64,000 nt of DNA. Source: Lyngbya sp. PCC 8106. Lineage in GTDB: Bacteria > Cyanobacteriota > Cyanobacteriia > Cyanobacteriales > Microcoleaceae. The position numbers and the translations under genes were made by a program. Under the pieces are notes generated by a model. That model made no database searches, was not told the DNA's origin, and worked only from the letters and a program-made list of their open reading frames with translations. Positions 35,398 to 44,259 of the stretch are shown piece by piece. The stretch is from assembly GCF_000169095.1 (NCBI RefSeq), contig NZ_AAVU01000012.1:1-64000 (forward strand), read 5' to 3'. Position 1 is the stretch's first letter; each line of letters starts with the position of its first letter.

Positions 35398-37239
35398 TCA
35401 CGGTTGACGACCATTTTTTTTCCTCACTCGGCTATCCGGTAATGAATTCCCAATTCCTTGCAAAATTCCCCGACCAATTAACCCAATTCCTCGACCTAAA
35501 ACTTGAGTGAGAACATAAACCACTCCACTTCCTAAAAATGCAATTGTCGCCCTGACTCTCGGCGCGACTGCATCCCGAGTTTCTAAAACTAAAGTCACGG
35601 CTAGTTGTACCCCAACCAGTTGTTCAAGTTCGACATTTCGAGGAGAATAAACTTCTTGTTTTTGAATCCCGCGTTCTCCTAATATGCGTAAAGTATATAA
35701 ACTTTCAAATATTTCTTTAGGTTCATTAAAATACTTTTCAACTCGATATTTCCAAGACAGATTATTTCTAAATTTCTCTAGTTCTCGGGTTGATAACAGC
35801 CGACGATCATAATATTTTTGCTTAATTTCTTCAAAGTCAGCAAAATGATTAAGTAACGGTTGAATCACCGCATTCGCCATTTGAATCACTAAGTTTTGTA
35901 AGATTGCTTCTGCTCGGAGAATTGCTTCTGGACTTCCCACAGGATAAGAATTATTATCAATCATCAAGGGAATTTGAAATAATAAATGAGCCATTAAATC
36001 CGGAACTAAGGGGATTTTATTTAGAATTACGGTTTGAACAATTAGTGCATCTTGCAACAAAACAGCAACGACTTCGATCTCTTTTTCCTGGACTTTTAAA
36101 GTGTAGTATTTTCCAAAAAAGTTCGTGACCGTCGCTGACCAAATATCGAGGAGTAGGGTCTGACATTTATCTGATAATTGCTCAACCTGAATCTCAGAAA
36201 ATTCACACTCATCTAAGGTCTGTTCAAACTTTTGCAAAATCAGATAAATCAATTCTCGCTTTTGAGTGAACCGTAAAATATCAATTTCTAAAGGAGAACC
36301 CGTGAGATTAATTAACCCCGACTGCAATTTAGAAAAAGTGACATCAAATAAAAACGATTTCACCTCCGTTGCTAAGACCGGGGTTTGATAGGTGAGCGAG
36401 GCGTTTGGACGCACCACCAGGGATTCTTTGGGTCTGAGAGGGGGATTTGGGGGAGTATTGGGGAGAGAGTTCGTTTTTTCAGCAGCAGGGGCTTGAGAGC
36501 GAACAGAAGCGGGTAAAACTTGACTGACAATCCAACGAGCCGCCAAAAGTTCTCGCCGTTGACCTGTCATCATTAACCAATTGAGGACGGCCATCGGTTC
36601 TCCCCGTTTGATATCGTAGGGATTGGGAAGTTGAGTGGTTACTTCTGCTAAGGTTTCGTCAATTTGTCGCAGTCCTGATTTTCCCATCCGATAACGCCAA
36701 CGACCCCACAAAGATAGACGTCCCACCGGGGGAACAGAGGTCGCGATGTCTAGCTCTGTATTTAGATTTTCCCACAGCGTTTCACCAGAAGCGACAATCC
36801 GAATCGCAGTTATAATTTTTTCAATGTTCACCCCTTTCGGACAATAGCCTTGAACCCCGACCCGTTGGGCGGCTTGAAGTCGGTAGGTTTGCTGAACAGA
36901 AGTGAGGAGCAGAACCACGAGATCCGGATAGTTTGTGTTCAGATGTTGACAAAAAGCGATCGCACTATCAGTTGTAGAATCAAGGCGGACAAGCGGGGTA
37001 CTGAGATTTTCCATCCCCAACTCCAAGATTGCCACGTGAATAATATTATTCGCCGAAGTGCGAACAGAAGAATTCTCACTCGTTATCCGTTGGGGTTCTA
37101 AAATAGCGAGTGCGGCTTCTGCGGTTTGGGTTTCTGCGACGACCTCTAAATCAGGATACTCTTGACAAGCAGCTCGTAATCCGATCAGAAAAATCGGGTC
37201 ATCATCAATTAGCAGGAGTCGCACAGTCGATTGGGTCAT
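35398..37239 (-). CDS. Response regulator-like protein with Ycf55/DUF3685 domain
   Basis: A 613-aa protein with an N-terminal receiver-like domain (about 1-150: VRLLLIDDDPIFLIGLRAAC; VLLLTSVQQTYRLQAAQRVG) and a large C-terminal DUF3685 domain, homologous to plastid-encoded Ycf55. The residue at the phosphoacceptor position is Glu73 (HVAILELGM) instead of Asp, so normal phosphorylation is unlikely and the domain may be locked in one state. DUF3685 blocks: FTQKRELIYLILQKFEQTLD and YYDRRLLSTRELEKFRNNLS, and near the end ARVRATIAFLGSG-like hydrophobic segment. Function of Ycf55 is unknown. It follows the 758-aa gene by 80 bp on the same strand. Confidence 0.88.
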   Translation of the reverse strand: MTQSTVRLLLIDDDPIFLIGLRAACQEYPDLEVVAETQTAEAALAILEPQRITSENSSVRTSANNIIHVAILELGMENLSTPLVRLDSTTDSAIAFCQHLNTNYPDLVVLLLTSVQQTYRLQAAQRVGVQGYCPKGVNIEKIITAIRIVASGETLWENLNTELDIATSVPPVGRLSLWGRWRYRMGKSGLRQIDETLAEVTTQLPNPYDIKRGEPMAVLNWLMMTGQRRELLAARWIVSQVLPASVRSQAPAAEKTNSLPNTPPNPPLRPKESLVVRPNASLTYQTPVLATEVKSFLFDVTFSKLQSGLINLTGSPLEIDILRFTQKRELIYLILQKFEQTLDECEFSEIQVEQLSDKCQTLLLDIWSATVTNFFGKYYTLKVQEKEIEVVAVLLQDALIVQTVILNKIPLVPDLMAHLLFQIPLMIDNNSYPVGSPEAILRAEAILQNLVIQMANAVIQPLLNHFADFEEIKQKYYDRRLLSTRELEKFRNNLSWKYRVEKYFNEPKEIFESLYTLRILGERGIQKQEVYSPRNVELEQLVGVQLAVTLVLETRDAVAPRVRATIAFLGSGVVYVLTQVLGRGIGLIGRGILQGIGNSLPDSRVRKKNGRQP

Positions 37240-37319
37240 GGATTCACCGAAGTCTGAAAAGGAGGACTAGCGCTATTTCAGACTCTACCATTTACTCTCT
37301 ATTTTTAGACTCCGATGCG

Positions 37320-39596
37320 CTACTCCAAAAATAAGTTGGCATCGGGAGGACTATAACTCCCACTTCCCGAAGACGAAGGTGCGGGAGCAGCTGCGGGAGC
37401 GGGAGCGGGAGCGGGAGCAGCCGCTGGACTCGGCGATGAGGAATAACCCGACCCGCTAGAATAGCCCCCCGAACCCGAGGAGTATCCACCGCTATACCCA
37501 GAGTAACCTCCAGAGTAGCCACTAGAACCCGAAGAATAGCCACCAGAATAGCCACTAGAGTATCCACTGCTATACCCAGAATTGTAGTCAGAGGAGTAGC
37601 CACTGCTATAACCTGAAGAATAGCCACCAGAATAGCCACTAGAGTATCCACTGCTATAACCCGATGAATCACTAGAGTATCCCGACGAGCTAGAGGAGCC
37701 AGACGAATAGCTACCCGAATAGCCGCTTTGTTGGGAACTGCTAGAACTTGAGGAACTCGAAGGAGGTGAAGGCTTGGGTTGTTGAGAAGCCCAGTAAGCA
37801 TCTCGTTCTTCAACCCAACGAGCGATCGCCCCTTGAGCTTCATAGTAGAGGGCGCGACCATAGCGAATTCTAGAGGCTTCAGAAATCGCAGAACTCAAGC
37901 TACCTTTATCGGCTAAACCGTAAGCCTGATCAAGAATGGGACGATCTTCCGCAATTTGGACTTCTGCGACCCATTCGTTAATTTGGTCACGAGCTTGAGA
38001 ATAGAGAGCGCGACCTTTCTCGATCTCTGAGGCTTTATCAATCGCAGCACTTAAGTTTCCTTCTTTGGCTAACGTTAAGGCTTCATTTAGGAGAGGTTGA
38101 TCTTCAATAATCTGAACCCGCTTTGTCCACTCAGCGATCAAGGTTTGAGCTTCGATCCGCAGGGGACGACCCAGAACAACTTGAGCCGCTTGAGCGACAG
38201 CCGCTTTAAAACCATCTAGATTTTCTTGTTCTGAGAGCATCCGAGCCAGAACGAGATGAGGTCGGTCTTCAATTCGTTGAGTTTCTTTGCGCCAGTGAGC
38301 CACTAAGGTTTGAGCGTGTATCCGCCGAGGTCGTTGGGAACCAATGGTTTGGGCTTGATCCATGGCTAGTTTGAGCGCCAAGGGATGACCGATTTTGGCA
38401 ATCCCATCAGCGACTTGTAGAGCCACCAGATCTTGAATTTGTCCGTCTAATTGTTCGGTGGGGATGTGGGCTTGTTGGTACAGGGTTTGATCGATTGACT
38501 GTTGATCGAGAGCGGCTTTTCCTTCGAGTAAGATCACCAACTTTTCAATAAAAGGCTTACTGTTAGCTTGATTGAGGGAAACATCTTGGACTTCAGCCAA
38601 CAACAGTAAGTTTTGAGCATCTTGATAGAGAGGGGAATATTCAGGAACTCGTTGGGCGATATTGAAGACGTTCGAGAGGTTTTTAGCTTCTAGCTCTTGT
38701 TTGGCTTGGTCAATCAGTCTTTGGCTCCAAGTTTTAATCTCTTGACGAGCCACTGAATTCACGTAGAGTTGGGAGTTGACTTGATGAGCGAGTGTAATGG
38801 CTTCTTCGAGGCTATTGGCTGTGTTTTGTTGGGCAATATTGCGAGCTTCTTGAAGTCGTTGATAGCCTTGTCGTTCAACCGACATTCGATCAACTAACTC
38901 ATTAAAGCGTTTTTCTCGCCAATGTGCATTATTGAGTTTCGCCAGGGACTGAATATTGATAAAAGCTTGCGCCCAATCTTGTTTTTTCAAAGCGGCGATC
39001 GCTGTGTTGTAGAGTTTTTGACCATCATCCCAGTCATTTTTCCAGTCGGTGATTGCTTCTTCGACTGTCGAGTAGGCCGGACTGGTTTTTGGGACAATAC
39101 TAACTAATTCAATTGCTCCTTCTAAGTTCCCTTCGTCTATTTTTTTGTTCGCCTGGATAATCAAAAGTTTGGCCCATTTTTCCATCATCTTGCGACCTTG
39201 AGGCTGAAGGGGATGAGTCGCCGGCCAGCTTTCGACCAAATTAAAAGCCGCTTGAATTTCCGTAAGTTCTCCCGACTGAGCGCCTTGATCTGCACAGTAG
39301 AGGCGATCTCCATCGGCTGATAACGGTGAAATTTCTTGGCAGTTGGGAGCAGGTGGAGTGATCAGCAGCCAGAGTAAAGCTCCAGCCCCCATTGTTCCAA
39401 ATCCAAGCAGAACGGTGAGCCAGAGAAGTTGCCATCCCCAAAAGCCTTTGGGTAATTTCAGTGAACGTCGATTTGTCGGTTTTTGATCGGTTTGGGGATT
39501 GTTCTCTGGGTCTAACTCCAAGGGGGAAGTCGGAGAGAGATCCGCTTCTCCTGCTGCACTGAAGTGAGTGGATTGGTTAAATTGGGGTGTCGTCAT
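37320..39596 (-). CDS. Membrane protein with helical repeats and a Ser/Tyr/Gly-rich tail
   Basis: A 758-aa protein. The N-terminal 50 residues are polar and cytoplasmic, followed by one membrane helix (WQLLWLTVLLGFGTMGAGAL) and a long region of degenerate helical repeats of about 50 residues (EDRPILDQAYGLADKGSL, SAISEASRIRYGRALYYEA), TPR-like in spacing. The last 150 residues are low complexity: a run of Ser, then about 20 Tyr in SGYSSGYSSGYSGGYSS-type repeats, then Ala-Pro repeats and SPPDANLFLE. Proteins with the repeat region are known as unknowns in cyanobacteria. The tail resembles [G/S]Y[G/S] condensate-forming sequences. A 189-aa antisense-frame look-alike over the tail is a shadow of the repeat. 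Confidence 0.8.
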   Translation of the reverse strand: MTTPQFNQSTHFSAAGEADLSPTSPLELDPENNPQTDQKPTNRRSLKLPKGFWGWQLLWLTVLLGFGTMGAGALLWLLITPPAPNCQEISPLSADGDRLYCADQGAQSGELTEIQAAFNLVESWPATHPLQPQGRKMMEKWAKLLIIQANKKIDEGNLEGAIELVSIVPKTSPAYSTVEEAITDWKNDWDDGQKLYNTAIAALKKQDWAQAFINIQSLAKLNNAHWREKRFNELVDRMSVERQGYQRLQEARNIAQQNTANSLEEAITLAHQVNSQLYVNSVARQEIKTWSQRLIDQAKQELEAKNLSNVFNIAQRVPEYSPLYQDAQNLLLLAEVQDVSLNQANSKPFIEKLVILLEGKAALDQQSIDQTLYQQAHIPTEQLDGQIQDLVALQVADGIAKIGHPLALKLAMDQAQTIGSQRPRRIHAQTLVAHWRKETQRIEDRPHLVLARMLSEQENLDGFKAAVAQAAQVVLGRPLRIEAQTLIAEWTKRVQIIEDQPLLNEALTLAKEGNLSAAIDKASEIEKGRALYSQARDQINEWVAEVQIAEDRPILDQAYGLADKGSLSSAISEASRIRYGRALYYEAQGAIARWVEERDAYWASQQPKPSPPSSSSSSSSSQQSGYSGSYSSGSSSSSGYSSDSSGYSSGYSSGYSGGYSSGYSSGYSSDYNSGYSSGYSSGYSGGYSSGSSGYSGGYSGYSGGYSSGSGGYSSGSGYSSSPSPAAAPAPAPAPAAAPAPSSSGSGSYSPPDANLFLE
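37531..37658. repeat. 44-bp direct repeats in the Ser/Tyr/Gly tail coding region
   Basis: Two identical 44-bp copies (37531-37574 and 37615-37658), period 84 bp (28 codons), encode part of the GYSS array. They show recent expansion at DNA level, in frame. Confidence 0.85.
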
Positions 39597-39992
39597 GACT
39601 TTACCATTTTCCTTCGATTCGTTCTTGGTTTGGTCTCACCCTGTTTGAGGAGCTTGTTCAGCCTCAGCTTAACCCGGAGCCACAGCTCACCTGAGAGCTA
39701 ATCTAGACTATTTTGAGTCTGGGGTTTCTTCTGAGTTGGACTTGGCTCTCACCGTCGAGTGGTTGGGAGTTTGACGTGAATCTGCTGTGATTTTATACAG
39801 TGATGAACCCAGTTTGATTATTTTGGTTCATCATTTAAAAAAATATAATCAAATTGTTCTAAGTCTTACATATATTAGCGATCCTGAGCTAAATTCGTCA
39901 AACTTAAGTGTTTTCCCGGTTGGGCTGAGATCAAAGGTCAACACCCCATCGGGGCCTGAGTCTCTGTGTGTGAGCCTCGGTGTCTGGATGAT
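39597..39992. other. Intergenic region with a 9-bp inverted repeat
   Basis: No gene; a plus-strand frame at 39787-39996 has poor composition. TGATGAACC (39801-39809) and GGTTCATCA (39825-39833) form a perfect hairpin about 160 nt beyond the PerR stop, a possible terminator or operator upstream of the 758-aa gene. Confidence 0.45.
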
Positions 39993-40460
39993 TTAGGATG
40001 CTTTGGGGGTGGAGTCGCTGCTATTTTCCTCGCTCTGGGCTGAGTCTGATGAACTGTAGCCAAAAAAATCAATTCGATAATCTGTAATTTTGATTCCGGT
40101 TTGTTTTTCGACTTGTTCGATCACGGATGCCGGAAGTTCGATATGAACATCAACAATCCGCTCCGTATCTAGACAATTGACATGGGAATGGGAATCACTG
40201 ATATGTCCGTATAAACGACCCTCAGAACGTTCAATACACTCAATAATACTCTCACGGGAGAGGGCTTCTAAGTTTTGGTACACTGATGTGTGGCCGATTG
40301 CTTTACCCTGTTGATTGAGTCGGTCGTAAATTTCACGGGCTGACAAGTGTTCCTGTGCTTCCCAGAGGAGTTCGAGGATAAAGCGACGCTGACGGCTCAG
40401 TCGCATTCCTCGCGTCTGACACCGATTTAATGCATCCTCTAATGAACGAATAGGTTTCAC
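39993..40460 (-). CDS. perR: Fur-family regulator, PerR/FurC type
   Basis: A 155-aa metal-dependent repressor. The winged-helix part (RLSRQRRFILELLWEAQEHL, SAREIYDRLNQQG, IGHTSVYQNLEALS) and the His-rich regulatory site (YGHISDSHSHVNCLD) are typical. The HTSVYQNL recognition helix and the single Cys in SHVNCL, without CxxC pairs, fit the cyanobacterial PerR/FurC branch rather than FurA or Zur. PerR represses peroxide-defence genes until metal-catalysed oxidation of its His ligands. GTG 40460 is the start; ATG 40406 would cut the conserved PIRSLEDAL. The C-terminal 20 residues are Ser/Glu-rich. It is divergent from crr6 with a near-perfect palindrome between them. Confidence 0.88.
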   Translation of the reverse strand: MKPIRSLEDALNRCQTRGMRLSRQRRFILELLWEAQEHLSAREIYDRLNQQGKAIGHTSVYQNLEALSRESIIECIERSEGRLYGHISDSHSHVNCLDTERIVDVHIELPASVIEQVEKQTGIKITDYRIDFFGYSSSDSAQSEENSSDSTPKAS

Positions 40461-40510
40461 TTCTTACGCCTCTGTTTGTTCTAAAACTATCTTTTATCTT
40501 TGTTGTTAAA

Positions 40511-40526
40511 GGTTTGTATACTAACC
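40511..40526. promoter_or_regulatory. 16-bp near-palindrome between perR and crr6
   Basis: GGTTTGTATACTAACC is palindromic except for one symmetric pair, 51 bp before the perR start. TATACT inside could serve as a -10 box for crr6. Candidate operator for autoregulation by the Fur-family protein; inference. Confidence 0.45.
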
Positions 40527-40685
40527 TACGGCTTCTATTTTATCTTAGGCATTTTAGTGGGTTGAGTAAAGGAAATTTCCTGAGTCTGACTGCGGGTTTA
40601 ACAGGTTAAATCGATCTTTGACCCGGACAAGCTACAATCGCAACAGGCGAAATTTGGTGCAATATCAACCCCAGTTCACATAAAG

Positions 40686-41174
40686 ATGACCATTACCATC
40701 CAGCTTAATTCTAAATCCATAGATCAGTTAGACTTGTTACCCGCTCAAACGACAATTGAGAAATTACTCAAACAAGGTCAAATTGCACAGAGTGAGCAAC
40801 AGATTCGTTTTGAGGTTGACTATCCTCGCGATCCTCAAGACCCCCGCGAATTGTCTGAAGTTCCAGAAATCCGACTTTGGTTTGTTCGCTTGGATGCTCG
40901 TTATCCTTGGTTTCCTTTTTTGCTCGACTGGAAAGCAGGCGAACTGGCTCGTTATGTCGCCATGCACGTTCCTCACCAATTCCATCGTACTGAGGGTATT
41001 CAGTATAACCCAGAAGCGTTGGAAATTTTTCTAATGCGTAAGATTTTTATTCTAGCCGATTGGCTCCCTCAGCAGGGCATTTCCAGTATTTCCCGACTCA
41101 AGTCTATGTCTCAGATGCTCGGCTATGATTTGGATGATGGTTTATTTGAGTTGATTACTTCAAGTTCGACTTGA
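40686..41174 (+). CDS. crr6: CRR6-family NDH-1 assembly factor
   Basis: A 162-aa soluble protein of the CRR6 family (DUF1817). In Arabidopsis CRR6 and in Synechocystis its homologue help assemble the NdhI-containing arm of the NDH-1 complex. The signature stretch is complete: EIRLWFVRLDARYPWFPFLL, DWKAGELARYVAMHVPHQFH, RTEGIQYNPEALEIFLMRKI. Length is normal. ATG 40686 is the only sensible start. Divergent from the PerR gene. Confidence 0.92.
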   Translation: MTITIQLNSKSIDQLDLLPAQTTIEKLLKQGQIAQSEQQIRFEVDYPRDPQDPRELSEVPEIRLWFVRLDARYPWFPFLLDWKAGELARYVAMHVPHQFHRTEGIQYNPEALEIFLMRKIFILADWLPQQGISSISRLKSMSQMLGYDLDDGLFELITSSST

Positions 41175-41760
41175 ATTCTTCTCGATACCGTTTGCTTTCT
41201 AGTCTTCTGAGCGCTTACCTCGTTTTGGGTGAAACGATAAAAAAACTCATTGATTGATTTCTAGATCATCGGGGAAACTCCTCTACAGAAATTCTACTTT
41301 CCCTTCTAGGGTAGTTGATGGCATCGAGATCGGTTGTAGTTGTCGAGTTAGCTGAGTTATGATTTAGACAATTAGTATTGAGGTGCAGCTAGCACGTGAG
41401 CCTTAATGCAATTAATCTGGGGAACTTTAAGGTTGTAATAACCACTTAGATTAATCACAGGGAAGCATCGAAGCTGATTCAAAAGCATCTATCTATGCTC
41501 TATGTCCATCGTCCTAGAGTGAATTTTTTACGTGTGTGTAAAGCCTTGAAGCGAGATTGTTACTCATTAAAACCAAGCCAGCCATATTTTTGAGGACAAG
41601 TGACGATTCTTTTTAGTTTAAAAGCGTTTCAGTTTCTCAGAGAGTTGCACAGCCTTTTTCTGAGAAATCGTTTTTGTTTTCAAGGTAGAGTCTGTTCACG
41701 GCTAACTCTAGTTCAATCAACTAGAAAAATTAATACCTCTATCAAACTTTTACCCAAGCT
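41175..41760. other. Intergenic region with a nested hairpin
   Basis: About 590 bp without a gene upstream of a glycosyltransferase. ATTAATCT (41411-41418) pairs with AGATTAAT (41448-41455), and inside it GGTT (41431-41434) pairs with AACC (41440-41443). This could be a structured leader or small RNA. The rest has no feature I can name. Confidence 0.4.
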
Positions 41761-43125
41761 ATGACTGGAACTGAAAGCCAAGATTTAGAATCAATGCGTG
41801 TACTCATGGTCGTTGAGAATATCTCTCGGAAAATGGGGGGTGAAGCAGGCAAAAGTTTTTATTATTTACGACTTTTGCGAGAACGAAATATTGAGGTTCG
41901 AGCAGTTTGTCATGGGCGAGTTCGTGAAGAGCTTCGTCAAGAGTTTGCTGAAGATCCCGAACAGTTCAAAAAAATCCATTTTGTAGATGATACTTGGTAT
42001 CAGCCTCTAGTTTGGCGGATTGGCAAACTATTTCCCTACCGCATTCAAGACTTGATCTTTGGTCAAATTATCCATTGGATCACCCAATACCACATCCGCA
42101 AGTTAACCAAGAAACTGATTAAAGTCCATAAGATTGATCTGGTTTTTGAGCCAGCACCGATCACCCCCAAAGGACTAAGTTTCATCTATAACATGGGTGT
42201 GCCTGTGGTCATCGGGCCACTCTCAGGCGGGTTGGAGTTCCCTCCGGGTTTTCGGTATATGGACTCCAAAATTAGCCGTCTTTCCATCAACATTAGTCGT
42301 TCTTTCTCCGAGATTCTCCAGAAATTAATTCCCGGAAAATTAAAAGCCGAAGCTTTGATTGTTGCCAACCAACAGACTCAAGATGCTTTACCTGCAGGTT
42401 GTCAAGGGAAAATCTATCAAGTGATCGAGTCGGGAGTTGATTTAGACCTCTGGCCGCCGAGAGAATCCCGTCCGACGAACGCCGACCAACCCGTTCGGTT
42501 TATCTACGTCGGACGCCTGGTAGACTGGAAAGGCGCTCAATTTTTGATCGAAGCCTTTGCTCAAGTCGCTGATCGGACAAACGCCGTCTTGGAGTTAGTC
42601 GGTAACGGTCAGTTACAACAACAGCTTGAAAACCGAGTTCAAGAGTTAGGTCTACAAAACCACATCCGTTTTCATGGATGGCAGCCCTCAGCCAAAGTTA
42701 ATCAACTTCTGCGTGAATGTGATGTGTTTGTCATGCCTTCTCTGCGGGAAGCAGGTGGAAATGCGATCATGGAAGCAATGGCGATTGGATTACCGACGAT
42801 CGCGACCAATTGGGCAGGACCTTCTTATATTGTGGACTCCCGTTGTGGGATTCTCGTAGACCCCAGTTCAACTACTGAGTTTACAGCTATGTTAGCGAGC
42901 GCGATGATTCGTCTGGCTGAATCTCCCGAACTTCGAGAGCAAATGGGATTATCCGCGATTCTTCGAGTTCGAGAAGATTATTTTGACTGGCACTCCAAAT
43001 GCGATCGCATCATTGAGATTTTTGCAGAAACACTCCGTCAAGTCAAGAAAGCTCCCGAACAACAGTCTTCCTCTGTTGAGCAGAACTTCCAAACGTTGAT
43101 CGCACCCGAGACCCTCTCTAACTGA
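41761..43125 (+). CDS. Family GT4 glycosyltransferase
   Basis: A 454-aa GT-B-fold retaining glycosyltransferase. The N-terminal domain starts MRVLMVVENISRKMGGEAGK; the C-terminal domain has the nucleotide-sugar site: VRFIYVGRLVDWKGAQFLIE, NHIRFHGWQPSAKVNQLL and the EX7E motif EAGGNAIMEAM. Such enzymes extend exopolysaccharide, O-antigen or glycolipids; the substrate cannot be told. A second glycosyltransferase follows 1.1 kb downstream on the same strand. A strong terminator at 43163 separates them. Confidence 0.92.
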   Translation: MTGTESQDLESMRVLMVVENISRKMGGEAGKSFYYLRLLRERNIEVRAVCHGRVREELRQEFAEDPEQFKKIHFVDDTWYQPLVWRIGKLFPYRIQDLIFGQIIHWITQYHIRKLTKKLIKVHKIDLVFEPAPITPKGLSFIYNMGVPVVIGPLSGGLEFPPGFRYMDSKISRLSINISRSFSEILQKLIPGKLKAEALIVANQQTQDALPAGCQGKIYQVIESGVDLDLWPPRESRPTNADQPVRFIYVGRLVDWKGAQFLIEAFAQVADRTNAVLELVGNGQLQQQLENRVQELGLQNHIRFHGWQPSAKVNQLLRECDVFVMPSLREAGGNAIMEAMAIGLPTIATNWAGPSYIVDSRCGILVDPSSTTEFTAMLASAMIRLAESPELREQMGLSAILRVREDYFDWHSKCDRIIEIFAETLRQVKKAPEQQSSSVEQNFQTLIAPETLSN

Positions 43126-43162
43126 TATCAAGCTTAGTTCCTGGTTTCAATTCATCTCCATT

Positions 43163-43187
43163 CCCCCTTTCCTTCTCGGAGAGGGGG
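43163..43187 (+). terminator. Terminator of the GT4 gene
   Basis: CCCCCTTTC (43163-43171) pairs with GAGAGGGGG (43179-43187), 9 bp with one wobble, followed by TTTA. Located about 38 nt after the stop. Confidence 0.75.
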
Positions 43188-43277
43188 TTTACAGTCACCA
43201 GTCACCCTTACGGGAACGTCCGTTGCTCCACTTGGGGGGACCCCAAGACCGCACTGCCGAACCCGTCACCAGTCACC

Positions 43278-43338
43278 AGCGCTTGCCTTGCGGCGGGCGC
43301 GGTTTCCGCCGAGAGCGCTTGCCTTGCGGCGGGCGCGG
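43278..43338. repeat. Two 25-bp GC-rich direct repeats
   Basis: Identical 25-bp copies at 43278-43302 and 43314-43338 (AGCGCTTGCCTTGCGGCGGG and five more bases), spaced 36 bp start to start. Their GC content is far above the surrounding DNA, suggesting an imported or mobile repeat family. Confidence 0.85.
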
Positions 43339-43458
43339 AATAGTCGCTTCGGAAGTTCGCGCATAGAGCAAAGTTTGCAAGAGAGTTTTTTCAGTCACCA
43401 GTCACCAGTGATAACAGTAGTCAGTTTTCAGTAACCTCACGACTTCTGACTTCTTTCT

Positions 43459-43512
43459 CCCCATCTCCCCATCTCCCCATCTCCTCATCTCCCCGACTCC
43501 CGACTCCCGACT
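43459..43512. repeat. Tandem short repeats (CCCCATCT)n and (CCCGACT)n
   Basis: Three perfect CCCCATCT octamers plus a variant CCTCATCT (43459-43490), then CCCCGACT and two CCCGACT heptamers (43491-43512). These are STRR-like arrays, similar in style to those at 48723, 58531 and 61990. Confidence 0.85.
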
Positions 43513-44259
43513 AACTACATAAATTATCGATTTTGTCAAGGTGTCAATTTGGGGGTTGGGCTTGGGCCTTGAAAATTCGTGCGTTTGGGTTTCGATTTTT
43601 TTGTCATAAAATGCTGATATTTAACGAGATAATCGGGGTTTTCGGCTCTATTTTGACGTGCAGACAGAGTAACCCCTTGGGTGGTGTTTTTTATACTGTA
43701 CCAGAACCCCTAGAATTTCGTCAACTATTTAAGAAATTTTCTCAATTAAAAATCCGATTTTTCGGCTAATCTTTTATTTTTCAAAACGATTAGCGGAGAT
43801 TGATTAGAAAAACTTAACTTAATTTCAAACTTGAGTCCGAGTGGGAAGCGATCGGTTAATTTGTGAGCATTAACGGGTTGATTGATATTGGACTGGTTAT
43901 CCTATACAAATGATGAACTTTTGTATACAACTTGCCCAAGCCTCACCGATAAAACTTGTCAATAGTTTGTATAAAAAACTTACCAATTTGGTTTAAATTT
44001 CTTAAACAGAAAAAGCATTGTTGAGCCGATAGTCCCGTATATTTTGAAGTTTGCTTTGTCAAACATAGGTCGATAAACCCGATGAAATGGTCATTTGAGA
44101 AGTTAAGATTTTTGAAGATCTCAATTAAGTTCTACATCGATCAATCAGCTTTACAAAAGCTTGATAATTACCGGGTGAAATTTTACAAAAACTAGGTTGT
44201 ATAGATGTAGGTTAGAGGTTTATTATTTCCGGACATGAGAGCAAATTATAGACTGACAC

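Larger units (their letters stand above)
43188..44259. other. Repeat-rich intergenic region
   Basis: About 1.1 kb without a supported gene (a frame at 43533-43769 looks random). The left third is full of repeats: CAGTCACC units (43192 on, again around 43266-43278 and 43394-43409), two 25-bp GC-rich copies, and tandem 7/8-bp units. The right part is AT-rich and should carry the promoter of the next glycosyltransferase. Confidence 0.6.

Noticed and set aside
37292..37861. 189-aa frame overlapping the Ser/Tyr/Gly tail gene
   Set aside because: Shadow of the repetitive tail in another frame; composition (Val/Leu/Ala with odd repeats) follows the DNA repeat.
39787..39996. 69-aa frame between the tail gene and perR
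   Set aside because: Poor composition; it overlaps the perR 3' end by 4 bp and lies over a hairpin.
43278..43338. Short CRISPR array
   Set aside because: Two 25-bp copies with an 11-bp gap are too few and too close; no cas genes in the window.
43533..43769. 78-aa frame in the repeat-rich spacer
   Set aside because: No start context and random-looking product.
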